A stretch of DNA of 64,000 bases from Hoylesella shahii DSM 15611 = JCM 12083 (GCF_000613445.1 NZ_BAIZ01000003.1:1-64000), one strand, 5' to 3'; positions 39,909 through 49,044 are shown, numbered from the stretch's first letter. Notes: generated from the letters alone by a model not told the origin. Numbers and translations are program-made.

Positions 39909-40732
39909 ATGAAAAGAGAATGGAAAAAAATTGAAGCATTCGACTTCAAAGAAATATTATTCGAAGAATATCAAGGCATTGCTAAGATAACTATCAATCG
40001 CCCTCGCTATCGTAACGCCTTCACACCACGCACTACGTGGGAGATGAGTCAGGCCTTTGCTACTGTCGCGAGGCCCAAGACATAGGTGTGGTGCTGCTCA
40101 CTGGCGCTGGAGATATGGCGTTTTGCGCTGGTGGCGACATGAACGTGAAAGGCAGAGGCGGATATGTTGGCGAAGACGGAGTGCCAAGACTCAATGTGCT
40201 CGACGTGCAAATGCAGATTAGACGACTACCTAAACCTGTGGTGGCAATGGTTAATGGCTATGCCATCGGTGGCGGACACGTGCTACATCTTGTATGCGAC
40301 CTCTCCATTGCTAGTGAAAACGCCATCTTCGGACAAACTGGTCCAAGGGTTGGTTCCTTCGATGCGGGCTTTGGGGCTTCGTACTTAGCGCGCATAGTAG
40401 GACAAAAGAAGGCACGCGAGATATGGTTCCTATGCAGACAATACAACGCAGAAGAAGCCGAACGCATGGGCTTGGTAAACAAGGTGGTGCCATTTGACAG
40501 GCTGGAAGACGAGTGTGTGGAATGGGCTGAGACGATGATGCAACACAGTCCGCTAGCTTTACGCATGATTAAGGCTGGTCTTAACGCTGAATTAGACGGA
40601 CAAGCTGGCATACAAGAATTGGCTGGCGACGCTACCATGCTGTATTATTTCCTAGACGAAGCGCAAGAAGGCGGCAAGGCTTTCCTTGAAAAACGTAAAC
40701 CCGACTTTAAGAAATATCCTAAACTTCCATAA
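39909..40732 (+). CDS. menB: 1,4-dihydroxy-2-naphthoyl-CoA synthase, frameshifted near 40060
   Basis: A crotonase-fold enzyme that closes the naphthoate ring. The true start is 39909 ([20 protein letters not shown], with [17 protein letters not shown]). The frame breaks near 40060; restoring one C (TTTGCTACTG to TTTGCCTACTG) reads [19 protein letters not shown] and continues to 40732. Catalytic/oxyanion segments are [26 protein letters not shown] and [18 protein letters not shown]. Repaired length 274. The stop lies 7 bp before menC. Confidence 0.92.
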
Positions 40733-40739
40733 ACCAAGC

Positions 40740-41780
40740 ATGATGTTTTGTATAGACATTGCACCTCATACGTTGCACTTTAAACAGCCTGCTGGTACTT
40801 CTCGTGGGGTGTATCTCACCCGAAAGACTTGGTTTATTACGCTCTCTTCACCCGAAAACCCAGGTGTTAAGGGCGTGGGCGAGTCTGCTCCGCTGCCTAA
40901 TTTAAGTTGCGACGACCTGCCCAATTATGAAGATTGCTTGCGTCATGCATGCCAACGACTGTGCGAAACAGGAGAAATACAACACGAAGAGCTGCTGCCC
41001 TACCCCTCTATTCGCTTCGGATTGGAGTGTGCTTTATGGCAATGGCAACGCAATGGAGATATGGCACTGTCGCAAACTCCTTTCGGAAGGGGCGAAATGG
41101 GTATCCCTATCAATGGATTGGTGTGGATGGGAACATTTGAAGAGATGGCTGCACGCATTGAAGAGAAACTAAAACAAGGGTTCAGATGCGTGAAACTAAA
41201 GATTGGGGCAATAGACTTTGAACGCGAATTGCAGTTGCTGGGCCTTATACGTAATACTTTTTCGCGGCAGGAAGTGGAATTACGAGTGGATGCAAATGGG
41301 GCTTTCGAGCCTAACGAGGCCTTGGCTAAACTCGATAAACTGGCCATGCTCGATATTCATTCTATCGAACAACCTATCGCTAAAGGTCAATGGCACGAGA
41401 TGGCCAAGCTGTGCAAACACTCACCTTTGCCTATTGCACTCGACGAAGAGTTAATCGGTGCAAACTCGCTTTCTATGAAAGAGACTTTGCTAGACACCAT
41501 ATCGCCCCAATATCTGGTGCTAAAGCCTTCACTTCATAGTGGTATCGCTGGCACGAAAGAGTGGATTGAACTGGCACAAAAGCGCAACATTGACTCGTGG
41601 ATTACCAGTGCTCTAGAAAGTAATGTGGGCCTAAATGCTATCGCTCACTTAACTTCTGAGGTGTATGGACCACAAATCAATATGCCACAGGGACTTGGCA
41701 CGGGACAATTGTTTACAGATAACATTGCGATGCCACTGCAAATTAAAGGAGATAACCTATGGTTCTTACCCAATTTTTAG
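40740..41780 (+). CDS. menC: o-Succinylbenzoate synthase
   Basis: An enolase-superfamily dehydratase that makes o-succinylbenzoate. Start at 40740 (MMFCIDIAPHTLHFKQPAG). Superfamily points: LKIGAIDFERE with the catalytic Lys (about 155-160), VDANGAF (metal Asp), SIEQPI (metal Glu), IALDEELIG (metal Asp) and LKPSLHSG (second Lys). 346 residues. The reading frame overlaps menE by 22 bp. Confidence 0.92.
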   Translation: MMFCIDIAPHTLHFKQPAGTSRGVYLTRKTWFITLSSPENPGVKGVGESAPLPNLSCDDLPNYEDCLRHACQRLCETGEIQHEELLPYPSIRFGLECALWQWQRNGDMALSQTPFGRGEMGIPINGLVWMGTFEEMAARIEEKLKQGFRCVKLKIGAIDFERELQLLGLIRNTFSRQEVELRVDANGAFEPNEALAKLDKLAMLDIHSIEQPIAKGQWHEMAKLCKHSPLPIALDEELIGANSLSMKETLLDTISPQYLVLKPSLHSGIAGTKEWIELAQKRNIDSWITSALESNVGLNAIAHLTSEVYGPQINMPQGLGTGQLFTDNIAMPLQIKGDNLWFLPNF

Positions 41781-42769
41781 AACTTTGGAACAACGATAAC
41801 CCGCAAATGTTGGTTCAAACCAGTGGTTCGACCGGTAAACCCAAACCACTTTGGGTGGATAAATGTCGCATGGAAGCCAGTGCAAAGGCCACTTGCCAAT
41901 ATCTAAAGTTGAAAGCTGGCGACAAAGCTTTGCTCTGCATGTCGCTAGATTATATCGCTGGTAAGATGATGGCGGTGCGTGCACTGGTGGCTAAACTACA
42001 ACTTATCGTTGTGGAACCCAACGGACATCCGCTAAAAAACATGGAAGAGGACATTGATTTTGCAGCAATGGTACCTCTACAGGTGTTTAACAGTTTGCAA
42101 GTGCCTGCCGAACGCCTGCGTCTTATGCGTATTAAACATCTTATTATTGGCGGAAGTGCCATTGAAGCGGACTTAGCACATGAGCTTAGAAGTTTTCCTA
42201 ATGCCGTTTGGAGCACTTATGGCATGACCGAAACATTGTCGCACATTGCTTTAAGAAGACTCAACGGACCAGAAGCTAGCGAGTGGTACGTGCCACTTCC
42301 TGGGGTTGAAGTGAAGTTAAACAGCAAAGGATGCTTGGTGATAAACGCTCCTCACGTGTGCCAAAATCCTTTAGAGACAAACGACATAGCCATCATCAAG
42401 CAGGCTGTAGATGTAAGTGAAGAGAGTTTGGAGCAGCACAGCGTGAAACAAGGCGTGGTGTTTCGCATCCTAGGCCGACTGGATAATGTGCTTGTTAGTG
42501 GCGGTATCAAGATACAAATTGAAGAGGTGGAACGTGAACTTTACCCACATCTCAACACCCCTTACCGCATAGTAAAAATAAAAGACCAAAAGTTTGGCGA
42601 GGTGGTTGGACTAGAATTTGTGCCCCTCTGTGGCCAAAGTTCAAACGAAGCCACAACCATGGCAAAACAGATTTGCCAACAAGTGCTACCCAAATATTGG
42701 CAACCTAAAGCCTATTTCGCCGTGAACGAGATAGAACGCACGCCAACAGGCAAAATAAAAAGGGGATGA
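41759..42769 (+). CDS. menE: o-Succinylbenzoate-CoA ligase
   Basis: An AMP-forming acyl-CoA ligase. The phosphate loop VQTSGSTGKPKPLWVDK is at about 20-36, the adenine-side WSTYGMTETLSHIALR at about 155-170, and the C-terminal hinge and lysine GRLDNVLVSGGIKIQIEEVE plus RTPTGKIKRG end the chain. 336 residues, shorter at the N-terminus than other ligases but usual for MenE here. Last gene of the men operon; the start is inside menC. Confidence 0.92.
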   Translation: MVLTQFLELWNNDNPQMLVQTSGSTGKPKPLWVDKCRMEASAKATCQYLKLKAGDKALLCMSLDYIAGKMMAVRALVAKLQLIVVEPNGHPLKNMEEDIDFAAMVPLQVFNSLQVPAERLRLMRIKHLIIGGSAIEADLAHELRSFPNAVWSTYGMTETLSHIALRRLNGPEASEWYVPLPGVEVKLNSKGCLVINAPHVCQNPLETNDIAIIKQAVDVSEESLEQHSVKQGVVFRILGRLDNVLVSGGIKIQIEEVERELYPHLNTPYRIVKIKDQKFGEVVGLEFVPLCGQSSNEATTMAKQICQQVLPKYWQPKAYFAVNEIERTPTGKIKRG

Positions 42770-42790
42770 AAGGCCAACAGCATCATCCCC
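42753..42790 (-). terminator. Terminator of the 42812-43549 gene, overlapping the menE end
   Basis: GGGGATGA (42762-42769) and TCATCCCC (42783-42790) form the stem, and on the minus strand it is followed by TTTTTATTTTG. The plus-strand side lacks a T tract; the stem uses the menE stop codon. Confidence 0.7.
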
Positions 42791-42811
42791 CAAGCTATAC
42801 TTCATAACCGC

Positions 42812-43549
42812 TTAATGCCCCATAGGGCTAAACGAGTCGTAATATCCTCGTGGCATATTAGGTCCCCAAACTTGTTCTAAAGAAACCTGCACACTGAGAT
42901 AAGGGTTAACATTGTACTTAACCGTCGCGCCAATTCTGTCGCCCAAGGCCTGCATATCATGCAACAAATAAGGCATTAACTTGTTTTTAACCAAGCTTTT
43001 TTGTCCATAGAGATAGCCTTCCCATTGGTCGTTGAAACGATAACCCACAACGGCTTGCAAACCTGCATTGCGATAATTGTCGCCTCCCCATAACACATTG
43101 TTAAAGTAACCGCCTGCAGCCACCGTAAACTTCTTGCCTAATGGCTGTGCGTACATGGCCGAAATATTCTGCATAAAGCCTGCACCACGAGGCGCATTCT
43201 TACCAAACTGCGCGAAAACAGATGCACCCACATTGAGATTTAGCCCTGGATGCAAATCCCATCGCTGGCTCGAAGCCCAAAACCAAGGGCGATAACCCAA
43301 GGGTTCTACCTGTCCACCCATGGTTAAAGAGGGCAATGGCAGGGGTAAATCTACAGCTGGTTCTGCACCCACAATAGGCACAGCACTGCGTTGTAGCGAG
43401 TCAATTGCTAGGCTATCCACCCTCTTTTGCTCGACCACAACCGCCTTATTAGTTTTGCGCTTGGTGTCGTGCCCTCGCTCGTTCTGCGCAAAAGCAGCAT
43501 TCATCGTGGCACACGATATCATTAATAACAATAATAGTCTTTTCATCAT
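42812..43549 (-). CDS. Secreted, probably outer-membrane beta-rich protein, unknown function
   Basis: 245 residues from Met 43549 (MMKRLLLLLMISCATMNAAFAQ, signal peptide). A short charged linker is followed by repeated amphipathic strands: NLNVGASVFAQFG, FTVAAGGYFNN, LQAVVGYRFNDQWEGYLYGQ, IGATVKYNVNPYLSVQVSLEQ. This looks like a small outer-membrane barrel. A promoter box TATCTTTG (43561-43554) lies only about 4 bases before the ATG, so the transcript may be almost leaderless. Confidence 0.65.
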   Translation of the reverse strand: MMKRLLLLLMISCATMNAAFAQNERGHDTKRKTNKAVVVEQKRVDSLAIDSLQRSAVPIVGAEPAVDLPLPLPSLTMGGQVEPLGYRPWFWASSQRWDLHPGLNLNVGASVFAQFGKNAPRGAGFMQNISAMYAQPLGKKFTVAAGGYFNNVLWGGDNYRNAGLQAVVGYRFNDQWEGYLYGQKSLVKNKLMPYLLHDMQALGDRIGATVKYNVNPYLSVQVSLEQVWGPNMPRGYYDSFSPMGH

Positions 43550-43553
43550 GAAG

Positions 43554-43561
43554 CAAAGATA
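43554..43561 (-). promoter_or_regulatory. Promoter box at the start of the 42812-43549 gene
   Basis: TATCTTTG on the minus strand, only a few bases before the initiator. If used, the mRNA starts at or near the start codon. Confidence 0.5.
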
Positions 43562-43758
43562 AAAGAAAAACGTCAAAAACCAACGCAAAAAACATTTTTT
43601 AAGAAACGCTTGAATCAGCAAAATGCATAATGAACAGCTTAATAAAAACAGAATGAAATAAAAAACAGAACAAACAAATATAGCCTAAGAACAATACACT
43701 TTATAGAGTGAAAATTGTCGTTAGAAGGTCAATTTTTAAATTATTTACCACTATTTGT

Positions 43759-43789
43759 TTTGCGAAATAGCCTATTTGCCTTATTTTTG
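43759..43789 (+). promoter_or_regulatory. Promoter of the 43810 gene
   Basis: TTTG (43759-43762), a 19-base spacer and TATTTTTG (43782-43789) match the Bacteroidetes consensus well, about 20 bases before the start. Confidence 0.7.
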
Positions 43790-43809
43790 CAAAGACTAAA
43801 AGAAGAATT

Positions 43810-44403
43810 ATGATGAAGAAAACATTAACATGCGCAATACTTGCAATGCTATTTTCTGCATCTCAAGCATGGGCGCAAAGCAATAAAGGAAACCAAGACG
43901 AGTCGTTAGCCGAGAAGGTTTCTACCATTATGAAAAAGGCTAAGAGTTCGATGCAACGCGCAGGAAAACGATTAGAGAAAGTAATTGGCTTAAACGAAAA
44001 AGGAAGAGAGGGTGACGAAGTAAAAATAGACGGTACTTATTACATGCCTATCTACTCGCTTAACATCTACGAAGGCAAAGATGCAGAGAAATTTAAAAAG
44101 ACTAGCGAGAAATTATTTGCCAAAAAATACCCTCACACCAATATTGTTAGCGTAACCATTCCGCAAGAGGGATGGGTGAGCGAATCGGTAAAAGATGGTA
44201 GCAAAGTAATTGGTTATCTCCAATATATGTATTGCTACGTATTGGCTAAGGATGGAGACGATGGCTATATCAATGCCCGATTTAGTTTTCAAAGATATAA
44301 AGACGTGGGCAAAGAATATGGCATTGTTAACGGAAGATGGCCCAAATGGGACCGCACCGACGTTATTCCTCTGCCCGTTTACAACGAACTGAAAAACTAT
44401 TAA
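43810..44403 (+). CDS. Secreted protein of unknown function
   Basis: 197 residues with a signal peptide (about 1-23, cut after AWA-Q). The mature part has a short helical charged region (EKVSTIMKKAKSSMQRAGKRLEKVIG) and a beta-rich C-terminal half (YLQYMYCYVLAKDGDDGYINARFSFQRY). No family recognised. Good promoter upstream and a hairpin (44413-44444) downstream, so it is probably a single-gene unit. Met at 43813 is an equal start. Confidence 0.65.
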   Translation: MMKKTLTCAILAMLFSASQAWAQSNKGNQDESLAEKVSTIMKKAKSSMQRAGKRLEKVIGLNEKGREGDEVKIDGTYYMPIYSLNIYEGKDAEKFKKTSEKLFAKKYPHTNIVSVTIPQEGWVSESVKDGSKVIGYLQYMYCYVLAKDGDDGYINARFSFQRYKDVGKEYGIVNGRWPKWDRTDVIPLPVYNELKNY

Positions 44404-44412
44404 TTGCTACTT

Positions 44413-44444
44413 TGTGGGGCTAGCCCTAAAGGTTTAGCCCCACA
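44413..44444 (+). terminator. Hairpin after the 43810 gene
   Basis: TGTGGGGCTA (44413-44422) and TAGCCCCACA (44435-44444) pair exactly over 10 bp, 10 bases after the stop. T tract weak. Confidence 0.55.
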
Positions 44445-44498
44445 CTGCAATCTAAAAAACATATCACAAAATACTAAACGCTAAATGTAAACAACACC

Positions 44499-45272
44499 AT
44501 GAACATTCTAAAAGCCTTGTTCGGTGGGAAAACCGAAGACCCTGAAGAGAGAAAACAAGATGAAGAGGCAAAGAATTTCGACATTCTGAAGTTCGACGGT
44601 GTAAAGGCTTTGCACATGGGACAAGCCGACTACGCCATCAATTGCTTTACCAATGCCCTGAAGTATCAAGAAGATTTGGAGATACGCGACTATCTTTCGC
44701 AAGCTTATTTAATGGCTAACGAACCACTAAAAGCTTACGAACAACTGCAACAACTTGCAGAAGCTCAACCCGACAACCAAAAGATTTTTATCAGAATGGC
44801 TGATGTGGCCTATCGTATAGACGATTATGGCGCTATGGCTGATGCGTGCGAGAAGGCATTATTGATAGACAAGAGAAGTCCAACGGTGCACTATCTCTAC
44901 GCTAGAGCTTGTATTGGACAAGGCGATAACGTTAATGCCGTGTCTATGTTAACGCAAGCTATTCTCACCACGCCCGAATACTTAGACGCCTATTTGCTAA
45001 GAGGGGAAACGCTCTTAGATATGGAAAATTTGGAAGAAGCCGAAGAAGATGCTAACTTTTTGTTGGAACACGTGGACGGAAACGAAGATGCGCTGCTACT
45101 AAAAGCTCGCATCGAGAAGGCTAAAGGCTATAATGCTGCAGCTCTTGAATACTATGATAAGGTGATTGAGGCTAACCCCTTCCACGCCGAGGCGTTTAAA
45201 GAAAGGGGCGATGTGCGCGAAGCATTGGGCGACTTAAAGGGTGCGGAGGAAGACCGAAACGTTACCTTCTAA
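44499..45272 (+). CDS. Cytoplasmic TPR protein
   Basis: 257 residues without a signal peptide. After a short charged start (MNILKALFGGKTEDPEERKQDEEAKNF) the chain is tetratricopeptide repeats, with the usual A-x-Y-A and L-D pattern (for example HYLYARACIGQGDNVNAVSMLTQAI). It probably acts as a protein scaffold; partner unknown. A strong terminator follows at 45322. Confidence 0.7.
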   Translation: MNILKALFGGKTEDPEERKQDEEAKNFDILKFDGVKALHMGQADYAINCFTNALKYQEDLEIRDYLSQAYLMANEPLKAYEQLQQLAEAQPDNQKIFIRMADVAYRIDDYGAMADACEKALLIDKRSPTVHYLYARACIGQGDNVNAVSMLTQAILTTPEYLDAYLLRGETLLDMENLEEAEEDANFLLEHVDGNEDALLLKARIEKAKGYNAAALEYYDKVIEANPFHAEAFKERGDVREALGDLKGAEEDRNVTF

Positions 45273-45321
45273 CTTCTCTACCACATCTGCTTATCTCTTT
45301 CGAGAGAGTATTTGCAATATC

Positions 45322-45356
45322 GGGACGTTTCTTGTTGTGAAACGTCCCGTTTTTTG
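45322..45356 (+). terminator. Terminator of the TPR gene
   Basis: GGGACGTTTC (45322-45331) and GAAACGTCCC (45339-45348) pair exactly, followed by GTTTTTTG. Confidence 0.85.
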
Positions 45357-45457
45357 TTTGGTAAGCTAGCCCAAAAGTTCAATTAATGGGTAGTTGTAAA
45401 ACGTTTGACCAATAACCCTGGAAGTTGTCAGCCAACTAACAGAAGTGCAGAAAATAA

Positions 45458-45487
45458 AATAAGGTGTGCCACAAAGCACACCTTATT
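45458..45487 (-). terminator. Terminator of rny
   Basis: AATAAGGTGTGC (45458-45469) and GCACACCTTATT (45476-45487) pair exactly over 12 bp. On the minus strand TTATTTTC follows. Confidence 0.75.
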
Positions 45488-45527
45488 ATATATATAGGCT
45501 TAACAAGCCTTTTTAAACATTTGAAAC

Positions 45528-47063
45528 TTACTTGGCAAAGGCCACCGAACGCGTCTCGCGGATAACGGTAATCTTCACTTGTCCAGGATAAGTCATCTCG
45601 TTTTGAATCTTTGTTGCAATCTCGCCACTTAGCTTTTCGCTCTCAGCATCGTCCATCTTATCGGCGCCAACAATAACGCGCAGTTCTCTACCAGCCTGTA
45701 TAGCGTAAGTCTTTGTTACGCCAGGATAGCTCATTGCGATGGCTTCCAAATCGTTGAGACGCTTGATATAAGCTTCTACAATCTCACGACGTGCACCAGG
45801 GCGAGCACCAGAAATGGCATCACAAACCTGAACAATGGGAGCCAACAAGGTATTCATTTCTATTTCATCGTGGTGAGCTCCGATGGCATTACAGATGTCT
45901 GGCTTCTCCTTAAACTTCTCTGCAATCTTCGCTCCATATAAAGCATGGGGCAGTTCGCTTTCTTCATCAGGCACTTTTCCAATATCATGAAGCAGTCCTG
46001 CGCGTTTAGCTTTCTTAGGATTAAGCCCCAGTTCAGAGGCCATAACAGCACAAAGATTGGCCGTTTCGCGCGCATGTTGCAAAAGGTTTTGACCATAAGA
46101 CGAGCGGTATTTCATCTTACCCACAATACGAATGAGTTCAGGATGGAGGCCATGGATACCCAAGTCGATGGCTGTACGCTTACCTGTTTCAATGATTTCG
46201 TTTTCCAATTGTTTCTTTACCTTAGCCACAACTTCCTCAATGCGGGCGGGATGGATACGACCATCAGCCACAAGTTGGTGCAGAGCCAGTCGGCAAACTT
46301 CGCGGCGAACGGGGTCGAAAGCCGAAATAACGATGGCTTCGGGTGTATCATCAACAACAATTTCAACGCCCGTAGCAGCTTCCAAAGCACGGATATTGCG
46401 ACCTTCGCGACCAATGATGCGACCTTTTACTTCATCGTTATCAATGTGGAACACACTAACCGAGTTTTCGATTGCCGTTTCGGTAGCCACACGTTGAATG
46501 GTTTGGATAACAATTTTCTTAGCCTGCTGGTTTGCATTGAGTTTAGCTTCGTCGATAATTTCGTTGATATAGCTAGCAGCATCCGTTCTCGCTTCGTCTT
46601 TAAGACTCTCGATAAGACGCTCTTTAGCCTCTTCAGCACTAAGGCCAGAAAGTTCTTCAAGCTTAGTACGTTCTTGGCATTGCATCTTTTCAAGTTCCTC
46701 TTGCTTAATGGTGAGCAACTTTTTCTCGTTATCCACACGTTGTTGACATTGTTCCACCTCTTGTTTGCGGCGTGCCAACTCGTCTTGACGTTGGTTTAGC
46801 GAAATTTCGCGTTGCTTAAGTTTATTCTCGTTTTGCTGAATACGTTGGTTGCGAATTTGCACCTCTTTCTCCAATTCGCTCTTTTTATTTAGGAATTTCT
46901 CCTTTACTTCAAGCAATTTTTTTTCTTTCAGCACTTCCGCCTCCTTGTTAGCGTTTTCTAACATCTCGTTATACTGCCCTTTAATAACATATCTAAAAAA
47001 GAGATAGCCAACAAAGCACCCAATAATAAGTGCCACGGCGGCAGCGATTATCGTTTCTATCAT
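45528..47063 (-). CDS. rny: Ribonuclease Y
   Basis: An endoribonuclease that starts mRNA decay, held at the membrane. One N-terminal transmembrane helix (about 5-25), a long coiled coil (about 30-190), a KH domain with [19 protein letters not shown] (about 210-228), and an HD domain with [13 protein letters not shown] (about 355) and HHDEIE. 511 residues, full length. Last gene of the zapB-like-zapA-rny set. Confidence 0.95.
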   Translation of the reverse strand: MIETIIAAAVALIIGCFVGYLFFRYVIKGQYNEMLENANKEAEVLKEKKLLEVKEKFLNKKSELEKEVQIRNQRIQQNENKLKQREISLNQRQDELARRKQEVEQCQQRVDNEKKLLTIKQEELEKMQCQERTKLEELSGLSAEEAKERLIESLKDEARTDAASYINEIIDEAKLNANQQAKKIVIQTIQRVATETAIENSVSVFHIDNDEVKGRIIGREGRNIRALEAATGVEIVVDDTPEAIVISAFDPVRREVCRLALHQLVADGRIHPARIEEVVAKVKKQLENEIIETGKRTAIDLGIHGLHPELIRIVGKMKYRSSYGQNLLQHARETANLCAVMASELGLNPKKAKRAGLLHDIGKVPDEESELPHALYGAKIAEKFKEKPDICNAIGAHHDEIEMNTLLAPIVQVCDAISGARPGARREIVEAYIKRLNDLEAIAMSYPGVTKTYAIQAGRELRVIVGADKMDDAESEKLSGEIATKIQNEMTYPGQVKITVIRETRSVAFAK

Positions 47064-47065
47064 AC

Positions 47066-47176
47066 AGAGTTTTATATTGATTATGTAATGTTTTTGTTCT
47101 GTTCCCGTTTGGTGAATACGAGCAATTACCTAGACATGCGATGCCAGGAGCCAAGAAAACTCTAAAAAGGAAACAG
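47066..47176 (-). ncRNA. Structured segment between zapA and rny, possible 6S-like RNA
   Basis: The 114-base gap can form two competing long stems: CTGTTTCC with GGGAACAG (47176-47169 with 47106-47099) and AGAGTTTT type (47163-47156 with 47073-47066), plus an inner hairpin at 47129-47148. There is no T tract, so it is not a simple terminator. 6S RNA genes are often beside zapA in other bacteria; that is the only reason for the suggestion. Confidence 0.3.
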
Positions 47177-47177
47177 C

Positions 47178-47495
47178 TTAAACAGACGATGGTTCAATAC
47201 CCAAAGCATCTTCAATTTCATCGGTAAGCCCTTTAAGGGTCTCCATAAGCGGTTCAACGTCGTTGCGTTCTTCCGACTTATGATATCGCATAGCAACATC
47301 AATGAGCACCATATATAAGATGTCTACATCATTTTTCTGCCCTGCATAACGCGAAGAATAGAAGTTTACGAGGTCGGTAATCAGCTTAGCGCTTTTGCGA
47401 TACTTCTCTTCTTCGTCACGTCTACAGTTAACAGGCAGCGTTCTGTTATAGACATTGAGCTTAATACTTAAGATATCTTTATTATTTTCAGCCAT
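47178..47495 (-). CDS. zapA: Cell division protein ZapA
   Basis: Binds and bundles FtsZ at the division ring. From Met 47495 (MAENNKDILSIKLNVYNRTL) about 105 residues: an N-terminal beta domain with YNRTLPVNCRRDEEEKYRKSAKLITD, the ZapA head, and a C-terminal helix. A longer start at 47501 is possible. It overlaps the ZapB-like gene by a few bases and lies before the structured segment and rny. Confidence 0.85.
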   Translation of the reverse strand: MAENNKDILSIKLNVYNRTLPVNCRRDEEEKYRKSAKLITDLVNFYSSRYAGQKNDVDILYMVLIDVAMRYHKSEERNDVEPLMETLKGLTDEIEDALGIEPSSV

Positions 47496-47796
47496 TGTCA
47501 ATGCTATTTTCGCTAAGGAGTGTTATACATTTGTTAACATCCCTAATGAGTTTAGAAAGCCTTTTCTGGGCCGACTCCATGTCGCCATCGGTGATTTCAA
47601 CCATCTTTGCCATTTTAAGGCTTTCATAGCTTTTGCAAACGGATTGAAGACTATCGTCCAATTCTTTAATTCTTTCATCGCGCTCGTTTACCATCGCCTG
47701 CAGCTCAGCATTCTTTTTCTCCAACTCTTTATATTGGAGAATCAGCTGGCGAAGGCGTGTGCTTAAGTGCGACAATGTGAATTCGTTTGCATCCAT
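47488..47796 (-). CDS. Coiled-coil protein upstream of zapA, ZapB-like
   Basis: 102 residues, a coiled coil through almost all (about 8-65, LRQLILQYKELEKKNAELQAMVNERDERIKEL). No membrane or signal segment. The same size, fold type and position as ZapB-like division proteins next to zapA; the exact identity is inferred. The end overlaps zapA. Confidence 0.65.
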   Translation of the reverse strand: MDANEFTLSHLSTRLRQLILQYKELEKKNAELQAMVNERDERIKELDDSLQSVCKSYESLKMAKMVEITDGDMESAQKRLSKLIRDVNKCITLLSENSIDNG

Positions 47797-47815
47797 ATAA
47801 ACACCAATTTGACTA

Positions 47816-47847
47816 CAAATTTAATTTATTTATTTGGATACCGCAAA
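47816..47847 (-). promoter_or_regulatory. Promoter of the zapB-like-zapA-rny set
   Basis: On the minus strand TTTG (47847-47844), a 20-base spacer and TAAATTTG (47823-47816), about 20 bases before the start at 47796. Confidence 0.7.
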
Positions 47848-47989
47848 TTTTCAGGCTGTTACATTTTAGAAAAAATGTAATTATTGTGTACCTGCAGGTT
47901 ATAAAAGGCGAAATTTAGGTTTTATCGTCTTACAAAATGCATGCGGCAACCCTCGAAATGGCAGCAACACAGTTGCTCTACCCTACCCT

Positions 47990-48613
47990 TTATTTGTTTT
48001 TTTCCTCAGGACGGGGTTCTTTTTTGGCCAGCATCACCACTTGGAATACAAAGTCGGTTACCCATTTTTGGCTAAATCCCAGTCGCTTGTTGTACTGCCT
48101 AATTGAGCCTACGGTTTTCAAAACACCAGCATCCGAAAAGTCGTTCTTATTGAAAATATCGTTGATGGTGCGTTGCGTCATGGTGTAGATGGCCTTTTTG
48201 AAAAAGGATGGTAAACGCAACTTAAACTTCATAAGGTTGCCCATTAGCATCATGAGGTCTTGTGTGAAGTTTTGGAATTGCACCAAATACACCTGCACAT
48301 CTTGCAGTTTATGACAGTTTCTTCTGATGCTGGCATCAATTTCCTTAAAGAAGTCGTCGTCGGTTTTATAGAGTTCTTTCAACATTTTGCGACAATGCGA
48401 CTTCTCACCAAGACCCAACTTATTGTTTTGCGTGGGTATGCGCAATGTTGTTTTGTACGTTCTCAAATCGGGAAGCATGGCCAAATTGGTTATTCCAAGA
48501 TTGGCTGCGAGGGTTGCTTGGAAGTAAACACGCACAAGCGTCATATAGTCTTCCATGCCTCCTGCTTTCGATTTATCGGCTTGTTTTTTGAATATTGAGG
48601 AAAATAATCCCAT
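47990..48613 (-). CDS. Conserved protein of unknown function
   Basis: 207 residues from Met 48613 (MGLFSSIFKKQADKSKAGG). Mostly helical and basic; segments such as YMTLVRVYFQATLAANLGITNLAMLPDLR, SHCRKMLKELYKTDDDFF and FSQKWVTDFVFQVVMLAKKE are distinctive, and I recall similar Bacteroidetes proteins without function. The N-terminal MGLFSSIFKK suggests a possible amphipathic membrane-facing helix. A minus-strand box TACTTTTG (48719-48712) may be the promoter. Confidence 0.55.
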   Translation of the reverse strand: MGLFSSIFKKQADKSKAGGMEDYMTLVRVYFQATLAANLGITNLAMLPDLRTYKTTLRIPTQNNKLGLGEKSHCRKMLKELYKTDDDFFKEIDASIRRNCHKLQDVQVYLVQFQNFTQDLMMLMGNLMKFKLRLPSFFKKAIYTMTQRTINDIFNKNDFSDAGVLKTVGSIRQYNKRLGFSQKWVTDFVFQVVMLAKKEPRPEEKNK

Positions 48614-48934
48614 AATTTTTGTTTCGAAAAGTGTAATTAGAAGTGTTACGCTCACGCTTTCTTTTACCTTTGACATAAGGTTTATGCCTTGGTTGGAGCG
48701 AATACTAACTGCAAAAGTACGAAAAAAAGGGGAATATTGCAATTTATAGCCTTAATTTCAGGCCTTTAGAAGCTAGATTTAGAGCTTTAGACATTTGTTT
48801 TAGAACCGAAAACAAATTTATTTGGCAACGATTATGGCTATTACTGCAAAATTAAAGTAGGGAGAGGTGTAACTAAAAAACAGGGATTCAGAAGATGAAT
48901 GTGTGGAAAAAAATACTTTTAACATCGGTACTAG

Positions 48935-49044
48935 CTGGTTTGTAGCGTCAGTACAAGACACTTGTAGTGCTGATACAAGAAGCTTGTAGTGCTAGTACAA
49001 GACACTTGTAGTGCTGATACAAGATGCTTGTAGCGTGCGTACAA
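48935..49044. repeat. Tandem array of five 22-bp units
   Basis: Units at 48935, 48957, 48979, 49001 and 49023, all 22 bp and ending ACAA. Units 2 and 4 are identical. The core TTGTAGTGCTGATACAA is a dyad TTGTA...TACAA. Clearest of the three arrays. Confidence 0.85.

Noticed and set aside
45945..46799. 284-codon plus-strand frame
   Set aside because: It is antisense to rny, which has full KH and HD domains; the frame has no family features.
48935..49044. CRISPR array
   Set aside because: Units are contiguous 22-bp repeats without spacers, and no cas gene is in the window.
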